Position numbers and translations under genes: made by a program. The notes under the pieces were generated by a model that saw only the letters and a program-made list of their open reading frames with translations, made no database searches and was not told where the DNA came from. 64,000 nt of DNA from the NCBI GenBank assembly GCA_016210115.1, contig JACQUW010000211.1, positions 1-64,000 on the forward strand. The letters run 5' to 3'. Below are positions 8,666 to 16,769 of this stretch, one piece after another (the first letter of the stretch is position 1; each line of letters begins with the position of its first letter). Source of the stretch: Deltaproteobacteria bacterium (GTDB taxonomy: Bacteria; Desulfobacterota; Binatia; UBA9968).

Positions 8666-9585
8666 AGGGGCACTTTCACTTCTGCGAGTAGCGCTAGAAG
8701 GACTTCTTCCGCCCGATGGGTCGCTGCGGGCCCACTTTCCATCTCGTTGAGCAGGAGACGGTGGGCCAGAACGGGAACGACCAATTCTTTGATGTGGCGC
8801 GGCAGCCCGTACTCGTATCCTTCCACCAGAGCAAAGGCCTGAGCGGCTCGGTAGAGCGATTTTGCCGCGCGCGGGCTCCCGCCCAGAGATATGGCGGAGG
8901 AATTGCGCGTGGCTTCGATGATATCGAGGACGTAGTCCACCAGGCTTGCCTCAACCCGGACCTGGTTCGCCAGCGCCTGCAGTTCCAGCACTTCATCGGC
9001 GCACATGACCGGTCTGAGCGGCGCCGGTGAAAGCATCTCGGTTATGACTCTGCGCTCAGCCTCACGAGCGGGATAGCCTATAGAGATGCGCATCAGGAAT
9101 CGATCCAGTTGCGATTCCGGTAGAGGAAAGGTGCCGGCAAACTCCGCCGGGTTTTGCGTTGCCAGGACCATGAAAGGATGAGGAAGCGGATAGGTGCGAC
9201 TGTCGAGAGTCACCTGCGCCTCGTTCATAGCCTCCAAAAGCGCGCTCTGCGTGCGCGGATTGGTTCGGTTGATCTCGTCGGCGAGCACGATGTGATGAAA
9301 GATCGGGCCCGGCTTGAACCGGAAATTTTGGCTCGCGGAGTCGTAGATCATGGTCCCGAGGAGATCCGAGGGAAGCAGATCGCTGGTCAGCTGGATGCGC
9401 TGAAATGAGCAGCGAAGAGAGCTGGCCAGGGCCGACGCAAGCGTCGTCTTTCCTACGCCTGGAACGTCTTCGATCAGGAGATGGCCGCGAGCCAGCAGGC
9501 AGACGGTCGCGAGCCGGATGATCTCATCTTTCCCATGGATCACCTCGGCGACGTTAGTCATGAGGGCTGTGATTTTTTTATGCAT
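8662..9585 (-). CDS. MoxR family AAA+ ATPase
   Basis: A 307-residue AAA+ ATPase. The Walker A motif is GVGKT at 43-47 (EDVPGVGKTTLA). The Walker B region is IVLADEINRTNPRTQSALLE, and the sensor and lid regions are typical (VLATQNP; GGSPRAAKSLYRAAQA). MoxR proteins act as chaperone-like ATPases that work with DUF58/VWA partners. I chose the ATG at 9585 because the upstream extension to 9630 has no family match. It is the first gene of the operon with the DUF58 and TgpA-like genes. Confidence 0.94.
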   Translation of the reverse strand: MHKKITALMTNVAEVIHGKDEIIRLATVCLLARGHLLIEDVPGVGKTTLASALASSLRCSFQRIQLTSDLLPSDLLGTMIYDSASQNFRFKPGPIFHHIVLADEINRTNPRTQSALLEAMNEAQVTLDSRTYPLPHPFMVLATQNPAEFAGTFPLPESQLDRFLMRISIGYPAREAERRVITEMLSPAPLRPVMCADEVLELQALANQVRVEASLVDYVLDIIEATRNSSAISLGGSPRAAKSLYRAAQAFALVEGYEYGLPRHIKELVVPVLAHRLLLNEMESGPAATHRAEEVLLALLAEVKVPL

Positions 9586-9692
9586 CGACCTATCTAAACA
9601 TTGTAACATAAAGAGGAAATACTTTGGCAATGAGATCGAGCTGGTGGTATAAGCTCAGTCAAGCATTCTCTTATTGTGGGTGGACGAGCATC

Positions 9693-11039
9693 ATGGAAAC
9701 AAAAATACTTGCCGCCTATGCGGCTAATCTGTCTTACGACGAGATTCCGTATCCTATCGTAGAACGGTCAAAAGATTGCATTCTCGACACGCTGGCGGCA
9801 GCCATCTTCGGCGCGGATCTTCCCTGGAGTCGAATCCTGATCGGATACGTCCGGCGATACGGGATCGGCGGAAAGAGCTCGATCCTGGGTTATGGGCGAG
9901 ACAAGATACAGGCTCCTTTAGCCGCTTTGGTCAACGGAGCCCTGGCGCACTCTTTTGAGTTAGACAACGTTCGCCAGCCCGGCGCTGGAGTTCATGCAGG
10001 CGCGACTTTGACGCCGGCTGCCCTGGCTATTGCTGAGGAGCTTGAGACTGACGGGAAGGAATTTCTCACCGCCTTTGTCGCAGGTTGCGAGGTAATGTTT
10101 CGGATCGGGCATGCCTGCCGTGAGACTTCCGAGAAACTCGGCTTTCACGCGCCAGGCTTGACGGGGACTTTCGGGGCCGCAGCTACGGCCGGCCGTCTTC
10201 TGAGACTCAATGCACAGCAGATGGTCCATGCTTTCGGAATCGCCGGATCTCTTTCCTCAGGGCTTCTCGAATTCGTCAAATCCGGGACGGGTGGAATGGT
10301 GAAGAGGCTTCATCTGGGCCGGGCTTCGGAGGGCGGCCTTTTGGCTGCTTCGCTGGCGAAGGAAGGATTCACCGGGCCGGAGACTATTCTCGAAGGGAGC
10401 TTCGGTTTTCTCCACGTCTTCAGCCGTGAGCCGGACTTCGCACGACTGACCCATGCTCTCGGCAAGGAATATGAAGTCTTGAACATCTGTATGAAGCGAT
10501 TTCCCTGCCATATCAATGCCCAGGCGCCGGTTCAGGCAGTGCAGGAGTTGCGCAACGAGCAGCCATTTTCCGCCGCGGATGTTGAAGAGATCATCATTGC
10601 AGGGGGGGAAAGACTTGTCACGCACCATAACATTCCGGCCCCGGGAGACGTTATGATGGGACAGTACAGCGTGCCCTTCTCGGTGGCGCTTTCGCTCTAT
10701 CGCGACCCCGAAGATCCTCGTTCTTTTTCCGAAACGAGCTTGAAAGATCCGGAGATTCTCTCGTTAAGCAAGAGAATCCACCCGGTTCTGGATGATGAGC
10801 GCGCTCAGATCGAAGGGTACCGAGGCGCTCGGGTGACGGTGAGGCTCAAAGATGGACGGAGTTTGGTTCGCGAGGTGAGGGAGTTCAAAGGTTCTCCGGC
10901 CTATCCGTTAACACGCCAGGAGATCGCCCGGAAATTCCGGCGTCTTGCCTCCGGCATGGGAAAAGAGGCTGCGGAAACGCTCCTCGGGCGAATCGAAAAA
11001 CTGGAAGTGGAAAAAAATATTGGAAACTTGTTCGCCTAG
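9693..11039 (+). CDS. MmgE/PrpD family protein
   Basis: A 448-residue member of the MmgE/PrpD family, which includes 2-methylcitrate dehydratase and cis-aconitate decarboxylase. The N-terminus (LSYDEIPYPIVERSKDCILD) and the Gly/Ala-rich helical core (HAFGIAGSLSSGLLEFVKSG; KRFPCHINAQAP) are typical. The start at ATG 9693 places the family's first helix at the N-terminus; an upstream in-frame ATG at 9630 with a purine-rich stretch before it is an alternative. Family members act on 2-methylcitrate, aconitate or related acids, but close context to propionate genes is missing. The following MFS carrier may import its substrate. Confidence 0.88.
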   Translation: METKILAAYAANLSYDEIPYPIVERSKDCILDTLAAAIFGADLPWSRILIGYVRRYGIGGKSSILGYGRDKIQAPLAALVNGALAHSFELDNVRQPGAGVHAGATLTPAALAIAEELETDGKEFLTAFVAGCEVMFRIGHACRETSEKLGFHAPGLTGTFGAAATAGRLLRLNAQQMVHAFGIAGSLSSGLLEFVKSGTGGMVKRLHLGRASEGGLLAASLAKEGFTGPETILEGSFGFLHVFSREPDFARLTHALGKEYEVLNICMKRFPCHINAQAPVQAVQELRNEQPFSAADVEEIIIAGGERLVTHHNIPAPGDVMMGQYSVPFSVALSLYRDPEDPRSFSETSLKDPEILSLSKRIHPVLDDERAQIEGYRGARVTVRLKDGRSLVREVREFKGSPAYPLTRQEIARKFRRLASGMGKEAAETLLGRIEKLEVEKNIGNLFA

Positions 11040-11120
11040 TTCGTTGACTTCGAATCGGCTGACTTCATCGCGCGCCTGCGATATACGACTATCGGACCTT
11101 GCTCAGAGTAAAGCAAGGCC

Positions 11121-12362
11121 TTGAGCGACGAGAAGCGCCAAAAAATGAATCTATCTCCGATGGTCGTGCTCCTGCTCTGTGGCGCCGTCGTGATGATGAC
11201 GTCGATCGGCGTGAGTTCTTTCAGCCTTTTTCTCCCTGCTATCGAAGCCGAATTCGGTTGGTCGCGCGCGATGGCCACTGTGCCCTATATGGTCGCGATG
11301 CTGGGCTGGGGCGCCGGCGCTGTTCTGTTCGGTAAGCTTGCCGATGATTTCGGCGCGCGACGGGTGGTCCTGGGAGGAATTCTTCTTATGGCGGCAGGGT
11401 TTCTTGGTATGGGCCTGTCGCAGAACCTATGGCAGCTATCAGTCTCGTACGGGGTGATGGTCGGCATGGCTTTAGGAGCCTGCGGCCTGACCATCATGTC
11501 GCTTCTCGTCTCGAAGCGTTTTGATGCTCGGACCCGGGGGCTGGCGGTCAGCGTGATTCAGACGGCGCCGCCGCTGACGCCTTTGATCTTTGCCCCAATC
11601 CTCTTCTTCCTGATCGTGACTTTTAGCTGGCGCATCGCCGCTCTGGCGGCAAGTGCCTTGCTTTTTTTTGTGGCGCTGCCGCTTGCATGGCTGGGCGCGA
11701 GCGATCCAGACGTCGCGCGGGGCGAACGGCCGGGCCGAATGGGTTGGGCGAGCTGCCTGCCCTATCTCCGTAACCGTTCGATGCTGTTCCTTTTCGCTGC
11801 GCGCTTTTCCTGCGGAGTGGCATTCTTTCAGATTGCCCATCTCGTTGGGCTCACGATGAGCAAAGGCTTTGATCTGGCCGCCGGCGCCAGGTCGGTTAGC
11901 GTATTCGGGGCCGCCGCCGCTGCCTCGGCCTTGCTCTTCGGCTGGCTTTCCGACCGCTATGGCCGGGGGCAAATCCTTGCCCTTAGCTATTTTGTGCGCG
12001 GCGTCGGCACCCTTCTCCTCGCTGTCGAGATTCCGAGTGAGCTTTTATTTTATGGCGTGGTTGCCCTGGCGATCGGCCCGACTTTCGGCACGGTCGCTAT
12101 TCAGAACGTGATGTATTACGAGATCGCCGGCCCAAGAATGGCGGGAGTCATTCTGGGCCTGAGCTTTATCATCCACCAGATCGGTTCTGCCGGCGGGCCC
12201 ATGATCGCGAGCATCGCGTTCGATCTCACAGGAAGTTATGACGAATTTATGGTGGTAATGGGCGTCATCCTCGTCGCATCCGGCCTCCTCGTCTCCCGCA
12301 TCAAAGATCCGGACGGGCAACTTCCACAACCCGCGCTCCTCACAACCGCGTCCCAGGCTTGA
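11121..12362 (+). CDS. MFS transporter
   Basis: A 413-residue major facilitator with about twelve hydrophobic segments. The loop 2-3 motif reads GKLADDFGARRVVLGG, and a matching GWLSDRYGRGQ occurs at the start of the second half. The overall pattern resembles monocarboxylate or oxalate/formate-antiporter-like MFS proteins. The start is uncertain: TTG 11121 or ATG 11145. It lies 80 nt after the MmgE/PrpD gene on the same strand, suggesting uptake of an organic acid; the substrate cannot be read from sequence. Confidence 0.88.
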   Translation: MSDEKRQKMNLSPMVVLLLCGAVVMMTSIGVSSFSLFLPAIEAEFGWSRAMATVPYMVAMLGWGAGAVLFGKLADDFGARRVVLGGILLMAAGFLGMGLSQNLWQLSVSYGVMVGMALGACGLTIMSLLVSKRFDARTRGLAVSVIQTAPPLTPLIFAPILFFLIVTFSWRIAALAASALLFFVALPLAWLGASDPDVARGERPGRMGWASCLPYLRNRSMLFLFAARFSCGVAFFQIAHLVGLTMSKGFDLAAGARSVSVFGAAAAASALLFGWLSDRYGRGQILALSYFVRGVGTLLLAVEIPSELLFYGVVALAIGPTFGTVAIQNVMYYEIAGPRMAGVILGLSFIIHQIGSAGGPMIASIAFDLTGSYDEFMVVMGVILVASGLLVSRIKDPDGQLPQPALLTTASQA

Positions 12363-12460
12363 CGCGACTGGTTTTTTCAATCCCGCAGACGGTTCTGAGA
12401 TTCTCTTTGCGGGCCGTAAAATCGATTGACGCTCAAAGCCAACCCGACCGGCCTACTGAC

Positions 12461-13093
12461 CTAAGAATCTCTGTAGTTTTCGACCTCGATGTTCTGGCTA
12501 AAAAATTCTACCGCCGTATGCCCTACCTGGGTGGTATCGTAGTAGGCGTATCCGGCCACGGCCACGGCTCCGACTAAAGGTAGGAGGCGGGCGATGCCCC
12601 GCCCCGCGAGTCGCTGCGTGGTTTCAACCCCGATGGCCCGGAGAACCCTTTGCAGAATTAACGGGGCCCGGCGAACAACCGCTCTGTCTCCGACACGGAC
12701 AATAAGATCCCGGATTGCTTGCGCCGCCGCATGGCGAAACAGACAATACAACATCGCTTCCTCGGTAAGTTTGCCGTTTTTTCCAAATACCGAGGCAATG
12801 TCCGATACCAGCTGAGCCTGCAATCGCCAGATCGCGACAAGGTCGGGCAAGATCGTGACGAAGCCCAAAGGACCTGGAGGCAACGCCATTGTGCCTGATA
12901 TGCCGGCTGCTCTAAACCCCGCCGCAGTGGTCAAATCGCGGGCGCGCACGTCCGGATTGTCAGCCCTCGGCTCTTCGCTGGCGGGGATTTCCGCGAGTAT
13001 TCTCTCGACGGCTCTAAAGATCCTCGTTACCGGATCATCGAGAACGAACGTAATAGCGACGGCCCTCCGATTCCGTTTATCCAAATCATCCAT
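12461..13093 (-). CDS. EcsC family protein
   Basis: A 210-residue protein matching the EcsC family pattern: MALPPGPLGFVTILPDLVAI, then WRLQAQLVSDIASVFGK, and a hydrophobic Gly-rich segment near the C-terminus (LLPLVGAVAVAGYAYY). EcsC was named from the Bacillus ecs operon, but the biochemical role of the stand-alone proteins is unknown. The gene is convergent with the MFS gene and separated from it by about 100 bases. Confidence 0.8.
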   Translation of the reverse strand: MDDLDKRNRRAVAITFVLDDPVTRIFRAVERILAEIPASEEPRADNPDVRARDLTTAAGFRAAGISGTMALPPGPLGFVTILPDLVAIWRLQAQLVSDIASVFGKNGKLTEEAMLYCLFRHAAAQAIRDLIVRVGDRAVVRRAPLILQRVLRAIGVETTQRLAGRGIARLLPLVGAVAVAGYAYYDTTQVGHTAVEFFSQNIEVENYRDS

Positions 13094-13220
13094 TAAGGTC
13101 GCGCCGGGCGGCGTCTTATACCGCTGTCTCTGCCTTTCTATTTACCGAACATTCTATGAGTTTGGCTCCTTTGTGACAAGGGGAAATTTGAGGGAACCTT
13201 CGGCTTGGTCCCTTCAGATG

Positions 13221-13257
13221 GTTGAGGGAAGTCCATAGTGTTGAGGGAAATCCATAG
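13221..13257. repeat. Two tandem copies of an 18-base unit
   Basis: GTTGAGGGAAGTCCATAG at 13221-13238 is followed by GTTGAGGGAAATCCATAG at 13240-13257, differing at one base. It lies in the gap between the EcsC gene and the thioredoxin-TPR gene. No function is evident. Confidence 0.7.
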
Positions 13258-13292
13258 GAAGGATTCACAAAATCGGAAACGTGAAGGTTGGG

Positions 13293-14147
13293 TCAACGAA
13301 ATAGAACCCTGGCGAGCTCGGACTGATATTTTTTGGTCAAGTCGCTCTCGAATCCTAGAATTTCAAAAATCTGAAGCATGGCCTTGCGCGCGCCATCATC
13401 TCGCAAAACCCTGTCCTGTTTTACGATAGCCAAAAACTCCTCCAGCGCTTCTTCGTATTTTTCCCGGGCCGCAAGGCCCTGGGCCAGCTGAAATCTGGCC
13501 TCGAGGTCTGATGGGTTTGCTTGCAATCTCTGCCGGAGAGCGGCGAGGTTTCCATGCAATCCCTCCTTAAGCTTTAGTTGAGCCATGAGCCGGTCAGCTT
13601 CCTTGCGTTCTTCGGTACTGAGCGGAACGCGCTCGACAAAATTCAAGGCGCTCGCTGCGTCTCCTGCTCGCGTGCGGAGCCGCGCCAGTCCAAGCAGTGC
13701 TTTCGGATGGTTTGGATTTTCCTCTAAGACTTTTTCATAGATGGCTTGAGCTTCTTCAGTGTTCCCTTTCGCCTCCAATTGAACTCCTTCCAGAGCCTGG
13801 CGATCCAATTCCGAAGGGAGGACGCGGGAGAGCACTTCGCGCACGGCCGTCTCGGGCATCGCGCCGGTAAACTCGGCAGCTACGGCGCCGTCCTTGAAGA
13901 TTCTTACGGCCGGGATGCCCTGAATGTAAAAGGCGGTGGCCAATGCCGGGTTCTCATCCACATTGATTTTGGCCAGGATAAACTGTCCGGCTTTCTCTTC
14001 AGCAAGACGCTCTAACAGAGGGCCGAGGACGCGGCACGGAGCGCACCACGGCGCCCAGAAATCGACCATTACAGGTACCTGACGTGAAGCTTCTAAAACC
14101 TCTTTTTCAAAGTTGGCCTCTGTGACCTCAATTGTCCAAGGACTCAT
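13293..14147 (-). CDS. Thioredoxin-TPR protein, CnoX/YbbN-like
   Basis: A 284-residue protein. The thioredoxin domain fills residues 1-110, with active site WCAPC (Cys35, Cys38) and cis-proline in GIPAVRIF. A helical tetratricopeptide region follows ([40 protein letters not shown]). This arrangement matches CnoX (YbbN), a chaperone-redoxin that protects proteins during oxidative stress. Unlike the E. coli protein it keeps both redox cysteines in C-x-x-C form. I chose ATG 14147, since residues upstream of it do not fit a thioredoxin. It lies 62 nt downstream of the OsmC-like selenoprotein gene on the same strand, so the two may share a transcript. Confidence 0.92.
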   Translation of the reverse strand: MSPWTIEVTEANFEKEVLEASRQVPVMVDFWAPWCAPCRVLGPLLERLAEEKAGQFILAKINVDENPALATAFYIQGIPAVRIFKDGAVAAEFTGAMPETAVREVLSRVLPSELDRQALEGVQLEAKGNTEEAQAIYEKVLEENPNHPKALLGLARLRTRAGDAASALNFVERVPLSTEERKEADRLMAQLKLKEGLHGNLAALRQRLQANPSDLEARFQLAQGLAAREKYEEALEEFLAIVKQDRVLRDDGARKAMLQIFEILGFESDLTKKYQSELARVLFR

Positions 14148-14209
14148 GGAATCTTGCTCGACCTCCGTGATGAATCGGTAGTGTTGAAAATCAGGCGGGT
14201 GCGGGCACG

Positions 14210-14710
14210 CTAAACGTCGCTGTTCGGAAAATTTGCCGGATCGAAGGGATCGCCATTGAGAGCGCACCTGCGCTCAACCGGCACTGGATGAAGAATCGTC
14301 TGCAGTACGTAACAGCCGTTCTCGGCATTGCGGATAACTTTGGCAATACGCTCCGGGTTTTCCTGGGATTCTACTTCCAGACGTGTTTCGATTCCCAAGC
14401 TCCTTGCCTGCACCGTCTCGGCCAGAACAGAGCCTTCGCTTTTGAATCCGGCGGTGACAAAGACCCGCGCCTTGTCGATTCTTGTCTTTAGCATTTCCCC
14501 GTACCGGGAAATCTGCGTGAGCAGTCAGAAGGCCAGAGAGAGCCCGAAATAGGCCAGGGGAGGAGGGGCACTGTTGTCCCCGCCGGTGCGCTCCGCTTCG
14601 TCACAATAAACCGTAAAGCCGCGCGACCGACCTTCTTTTCTCATCTTCCGGAGGGTCTCCGCGTCAGCCTCCAAAACAATCTCCCGTTTCACTGAAAGAT
14701 CTTCCGCCAT
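14210..14710 (-). CDS. OsmC-like selenoprotein (UGA at 14525-14527 read as Sec62)
   Basis: A 166-residue OsmC-family peroxide reductase if UGA is decoded as selenocysteine. Before the UGA the sequence is family-typical ([19 protein letters not shown]). The UGA is codon 62, exactly where OsmC proteins carry the peroxidatic cysteine. After it, in the same frame, comes [19 protein letters not shown] and a second half that ends the fold. The resolving cysteine is present as Cys133 in [11 protein letters not shown]. Conventional calling gives a 61-residue fragment and a second 'gene' beginning at 14494. The region just after the UGA forms a hairpin with a G-G-U apical loop (14493-14512) at SECIS distance. 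OsmC proteins reduce organic hydroperoxides; Sec would be expected to raise peroxide reactivity. It probably starts an operon with the thioredoxin-TPR chaperone. The alternative is a nonsense mutation, but the conservation after the stop argues against it. Confidence 0.88.
14493..14512 (-). promoter_or_regulatory. Predicted bacterial SECIS of the OsmC-like gene
   Basis: On the minus strand, 12 nt after the UGA, seven bases AUUUCCC pair perfectly with GGGAAAU around the loop GGUACG. The loop starts 20 nt after the UGA with G-G-U. Bacterial SECIS elements are short stem-loops 16-37 nt past the UGA with a conserved G early in the apical loop, so spacing and loop both fit. Within the coding frame the hairpin encodes ISRYGE. 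Confidence 0.75.
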
Positions 14711-14788
14711 GTTTGATCCCGCCCCTTTACAAGATAATATCTAGCTTCGTGTGGCTTTTCCACTCTCTTAGTTGCTGTCTTTTTTGAG

Positions 14789-15847
14789 CTATTCCTTCGC
14801 GTACTCTTGTGTGTAAAGCTCCAGGACGGCAGCCAGAAGCGCAAAAACCACGGGACCTAAAATCACGCCGAGAGCGCCGAACAGTGCCAATCCACCAAGA
14901 ATGCTGAAGAAAAGAAAAAGAACCGAGAGCCTGATCCGATTTCCGATCAGCAGTGGCCTGAGAATATTATCTATGCTTGCCACGATTCCCACGGACCAGA
15001 TTAACAATATCACCCCTCTTAGGTAGCTCCCCTGAAAAAAAAGGTATAATGAAGCGGGCAGCGTAACGAGTGTGGAGCCTCCTACGGGAATAAGCGCCGC
15101 AAAGGCAGTGGCAACACCCCAGAGAATGGCAAACGGAATGCCCAGAAAATAGTAAGCGAATCCAGCCAGGATCCCCTGTACAGCCGCTACTATCAAAGAG
15201 CCGTGTATCACTGCTTGAAGTGTGTCAATGATGTTTTTGAACAGACGCTCCTGATGCTCCGGATCCATGGGCAGCAAACGCTGCAGTCTGTAACAGAAAT
15301 CTTTTCCATCACGAAGAAAGAAAAACAAAGTCATCAATGTGATCAGGAGATTGACTCCGAAAAAAAATACGTTCTGAGCAATGTCCTTGACGTGCGCGAG
15401 AAGAAAACGGGATGAAACCTGGGCTCCCTGAAGAACGATTTGCCTGAGACTGATATTCAGCGCAGCCAGCTCAATGGAAGCCGAATCCCACGCTCTCAGG
15501 ATCTCTCCGACCCAGGGATTTTGTCTCCAGCCTTCCATAGTGCTGCCGTTCAGAAGCGAAGGAAGCATCTGGATCAGCTCCGTTGCTTCCTGGGAAAGAA
15601 AGCCGACGAGCTTTAAGGCGGGAAAAACAATCACCAGACTGATCAGTACCGTAACAGCTAACGCCGCGAGGCTCGCCTTACCGCGCAGTATCTTGAGCAG
15701 CCAAGCATAGCCGGGATAGACAATAACGGCCAGAATAGCGGCCCAGGCCAGCGCCTTGATAAACGGGCTGATAATGAGGAACGCGAGGACCAGCAGCGCA
15801 AGCAACAGAACGAAAAAGAAAATTGTAGCAAGCCAGTTTTGATTCAC
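14789..15847 (-). CDS. AI-2E family transporter (PerM-like)
   Basis: A 352-residue membrane protein from GTG 15847. It has about eight hydrophobic segments and the family signature in the second half (GIPFAILWGVATAFAALIPV, then GG; NILRPLLIGNRIRLSVLFLF; GPVVFALL). The family (formerly UPF0118) includes TqsA, Na+/H+ antiporters and many uncharacterised permeases, so the substrate is unknown. The frame extends to 15913, but GTG 15847 directly precedes the first membrane helix and has GGGAG about 10 nt upstream. Confidence 0.88.
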   Translation of the reverse strand: MNQNWLATIFFFVLLLALLVLAFLIISPFIKALAWAAILAVIVYPGYAWLLKILRGKASLAALAVTVLISLVIVFPALKLVGFLSQEATELIQMLPSLLNGSTMEGWRQNPWVGEILRAWDSASIELAALNISLRQIVLQGAQVSSRFLLAHVKDIAQNVFFFGVNLLITLMTLFFFLRDGKDFCYRLQRLLPMDPEHQERLFKNIIDTLQAVIHGSLIVAAVQGILAGFAYYFLGIPFAILWGVATAFAALIPVGGSTLVTLPASLYLFFQGSYLRGVILLIWSVGIVASIDNILRPLLIGNRIRLSVLFLFFSILGGLALFGALGVILGPVVFALLAAVLELYTQEYAKE

Positions 15848-16353
15848 TTGTCGCAGTCTCCCAGCCGGATAACCGGATAACAGGACTATAAGCGGAACAC
15901 TGTTGGGCTGCAAGACAATCTTCTACTTCGCTGTCCCACACGCTCGCTAGTGCAAAAGGAGTTTGGATATGCGGCAAACGGTTCCCTAAGGGGCACGCCT
16001 TCCGGCCGCAGCCGATGGCCAGTCCCTCGATGCCCCGAGTCGCTTATTGCCCGGTCTATGCCTCCCATAACCTGCACGGTTCCAGGCCTGCGACCTGCAG
16101 GCTTGGGTCCGTTTGGTCACAGCTTGCTGGGATCACTTTTCACCTGAAAGCCGATGAGGGCGGGGCACAGAAACCGTGGACAAGACGTCGCTCCGGTACG
16201 CTGTTTGTTGACGGAGCGTTATCACAGCCGATAAAACGACCTGCTATTTTCCATTAACTCTAACCATGAGCTATACGGGAGGAATTTCACATAAACTCGT
16301 TTGGTTTTCGCTGGCCTCCGAAGAAACTAAAATTGTAAAATAATATTTTTTTC
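15848..16353. other. Intergenic stretch, no gene recognised
   Basis: About 500 bases with only poor-quality reading frames on either strand. The last 60 bases become strongly AT-rich and lead into the promoter at 16354. A short motif GGGGCACGCCTTCCGG near 15990 resembles one near 27297 (GGGGCGTGCCTTCCGG), too short to interpret. Confidence 0.5.
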
Positions 16354-16383
16354 TTGACATACAATTCGTTGTGCCAGTATAAT
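16354..16383 (+). promoter_or_regulatory. Near-consensus sigma-70 promoter
   Basis: TTGACA at 16354-16359 and TATAAT at 16378-16383, both perfect, with an 18-base spacer and an AT-rich stretch upstream. It points at the tiny lysine-rich gene at 16499 and its downstream structured RNA. It is the strongest promoter I can see in the window. Confidence 0.85.
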
Positions 16384-16498
16384 GGCGTTACCTACAAAAT
16401 GTGGGAGGGTTTTTAGTACGGACATCTCTTCGCCTGAGCCATTTTTCTTCGTCCAGCGCAGATAACCCTTCCCAGGGGAATCTTAAAAGGAGGTGCCT

Positions 16499-16540
16499 AT
16501 GGCAGCAAAGAAAAAGGCCAAGAAGAAAAAAAAGAAATAA
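16499..16540 (+). CDS. 13-residue lysine-rich peptide
   Basis: The ATG at 16499 opens MAAKKKAKKKKKK and a TAA. It is preceded at ideal distance by AAAAGGAGGT (16485-16494), a near-perfect ribosome binding site. A consensus promoter 115 bases upstream and an intrinsic terminator about 80 bases downstream give a complete, isolated transcription unit. The composition (10 Lys of 13) suggests nucleic-acid or ribosome binding. Very short Lys/Ala-rich proteins of this look occur in proteobacterial genomes, but I know of no established function. Alternatively the unit is a small RNA whose translated leader is incidental. Confidence 0.65.
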   Translation: MAAKKKAKKKKKK

Positions 16541-16600
16541 CGATTGAGATGTGGAGTGGCGGAGGTAGTTAAAACCCTCCTTAATCTCAGGCGATCGGGC
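16541..16600 (+). ncRNA. Possible structured 3' region of the small transcript
   Basis: Between the tiny ORF and the terminator, GAGAT (near 16546) can pair with ATCTC (near 16584), enclosing a second pairing of GGAGG with CCTCC around an A-rich loop. The inner GGAGG resembles a Shine-Dalgarno sequence held in a stem. This may be a functional small-RNA part or simply mRNA structure. Confidence 0.35.
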
Positions 16601-16620
16601 AGCTGTTCTGGCTGTCCCAC

Positions 16621-16662
16621 AGGGCCCTTCGGGTGATGTGACCAGAAGGGCCTTGTTTTTTG
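16621..16662 (+). terminator. Intrinsic terminator
   Basis: GGCCCTTC (16623-16630) pairs with GAAGGGCC (16645-16652), followed by TTGTTTTTT. It closes the short unit that begins at the 16354 promoter. Confidence 0.85.
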
Positions 16663-16769
16663 GCAGATCACACTTTTGGATAAGCAACGCAAGCCCGCTG
16701 GAACGTCGCGCGCGGCATTCAGCACTTGCTGTTTAGGCAGCTTTTGCCAGTTGAGCACGAAAGATTGCG

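Noticed and set aside
14210-14494. A separate 94-residue OsmC-like gene starting at 14494
   Set aside because: It is the second half of the OsmC-like selenoprotein; the first half lies in the same frame just before the UGA.
15985-16000. Short motif shared with about 27297 (GCCTTCCGG with flanking G run)
   Set aside because: Only about 16 bases with mismatches; compatible with chance or common codon use.
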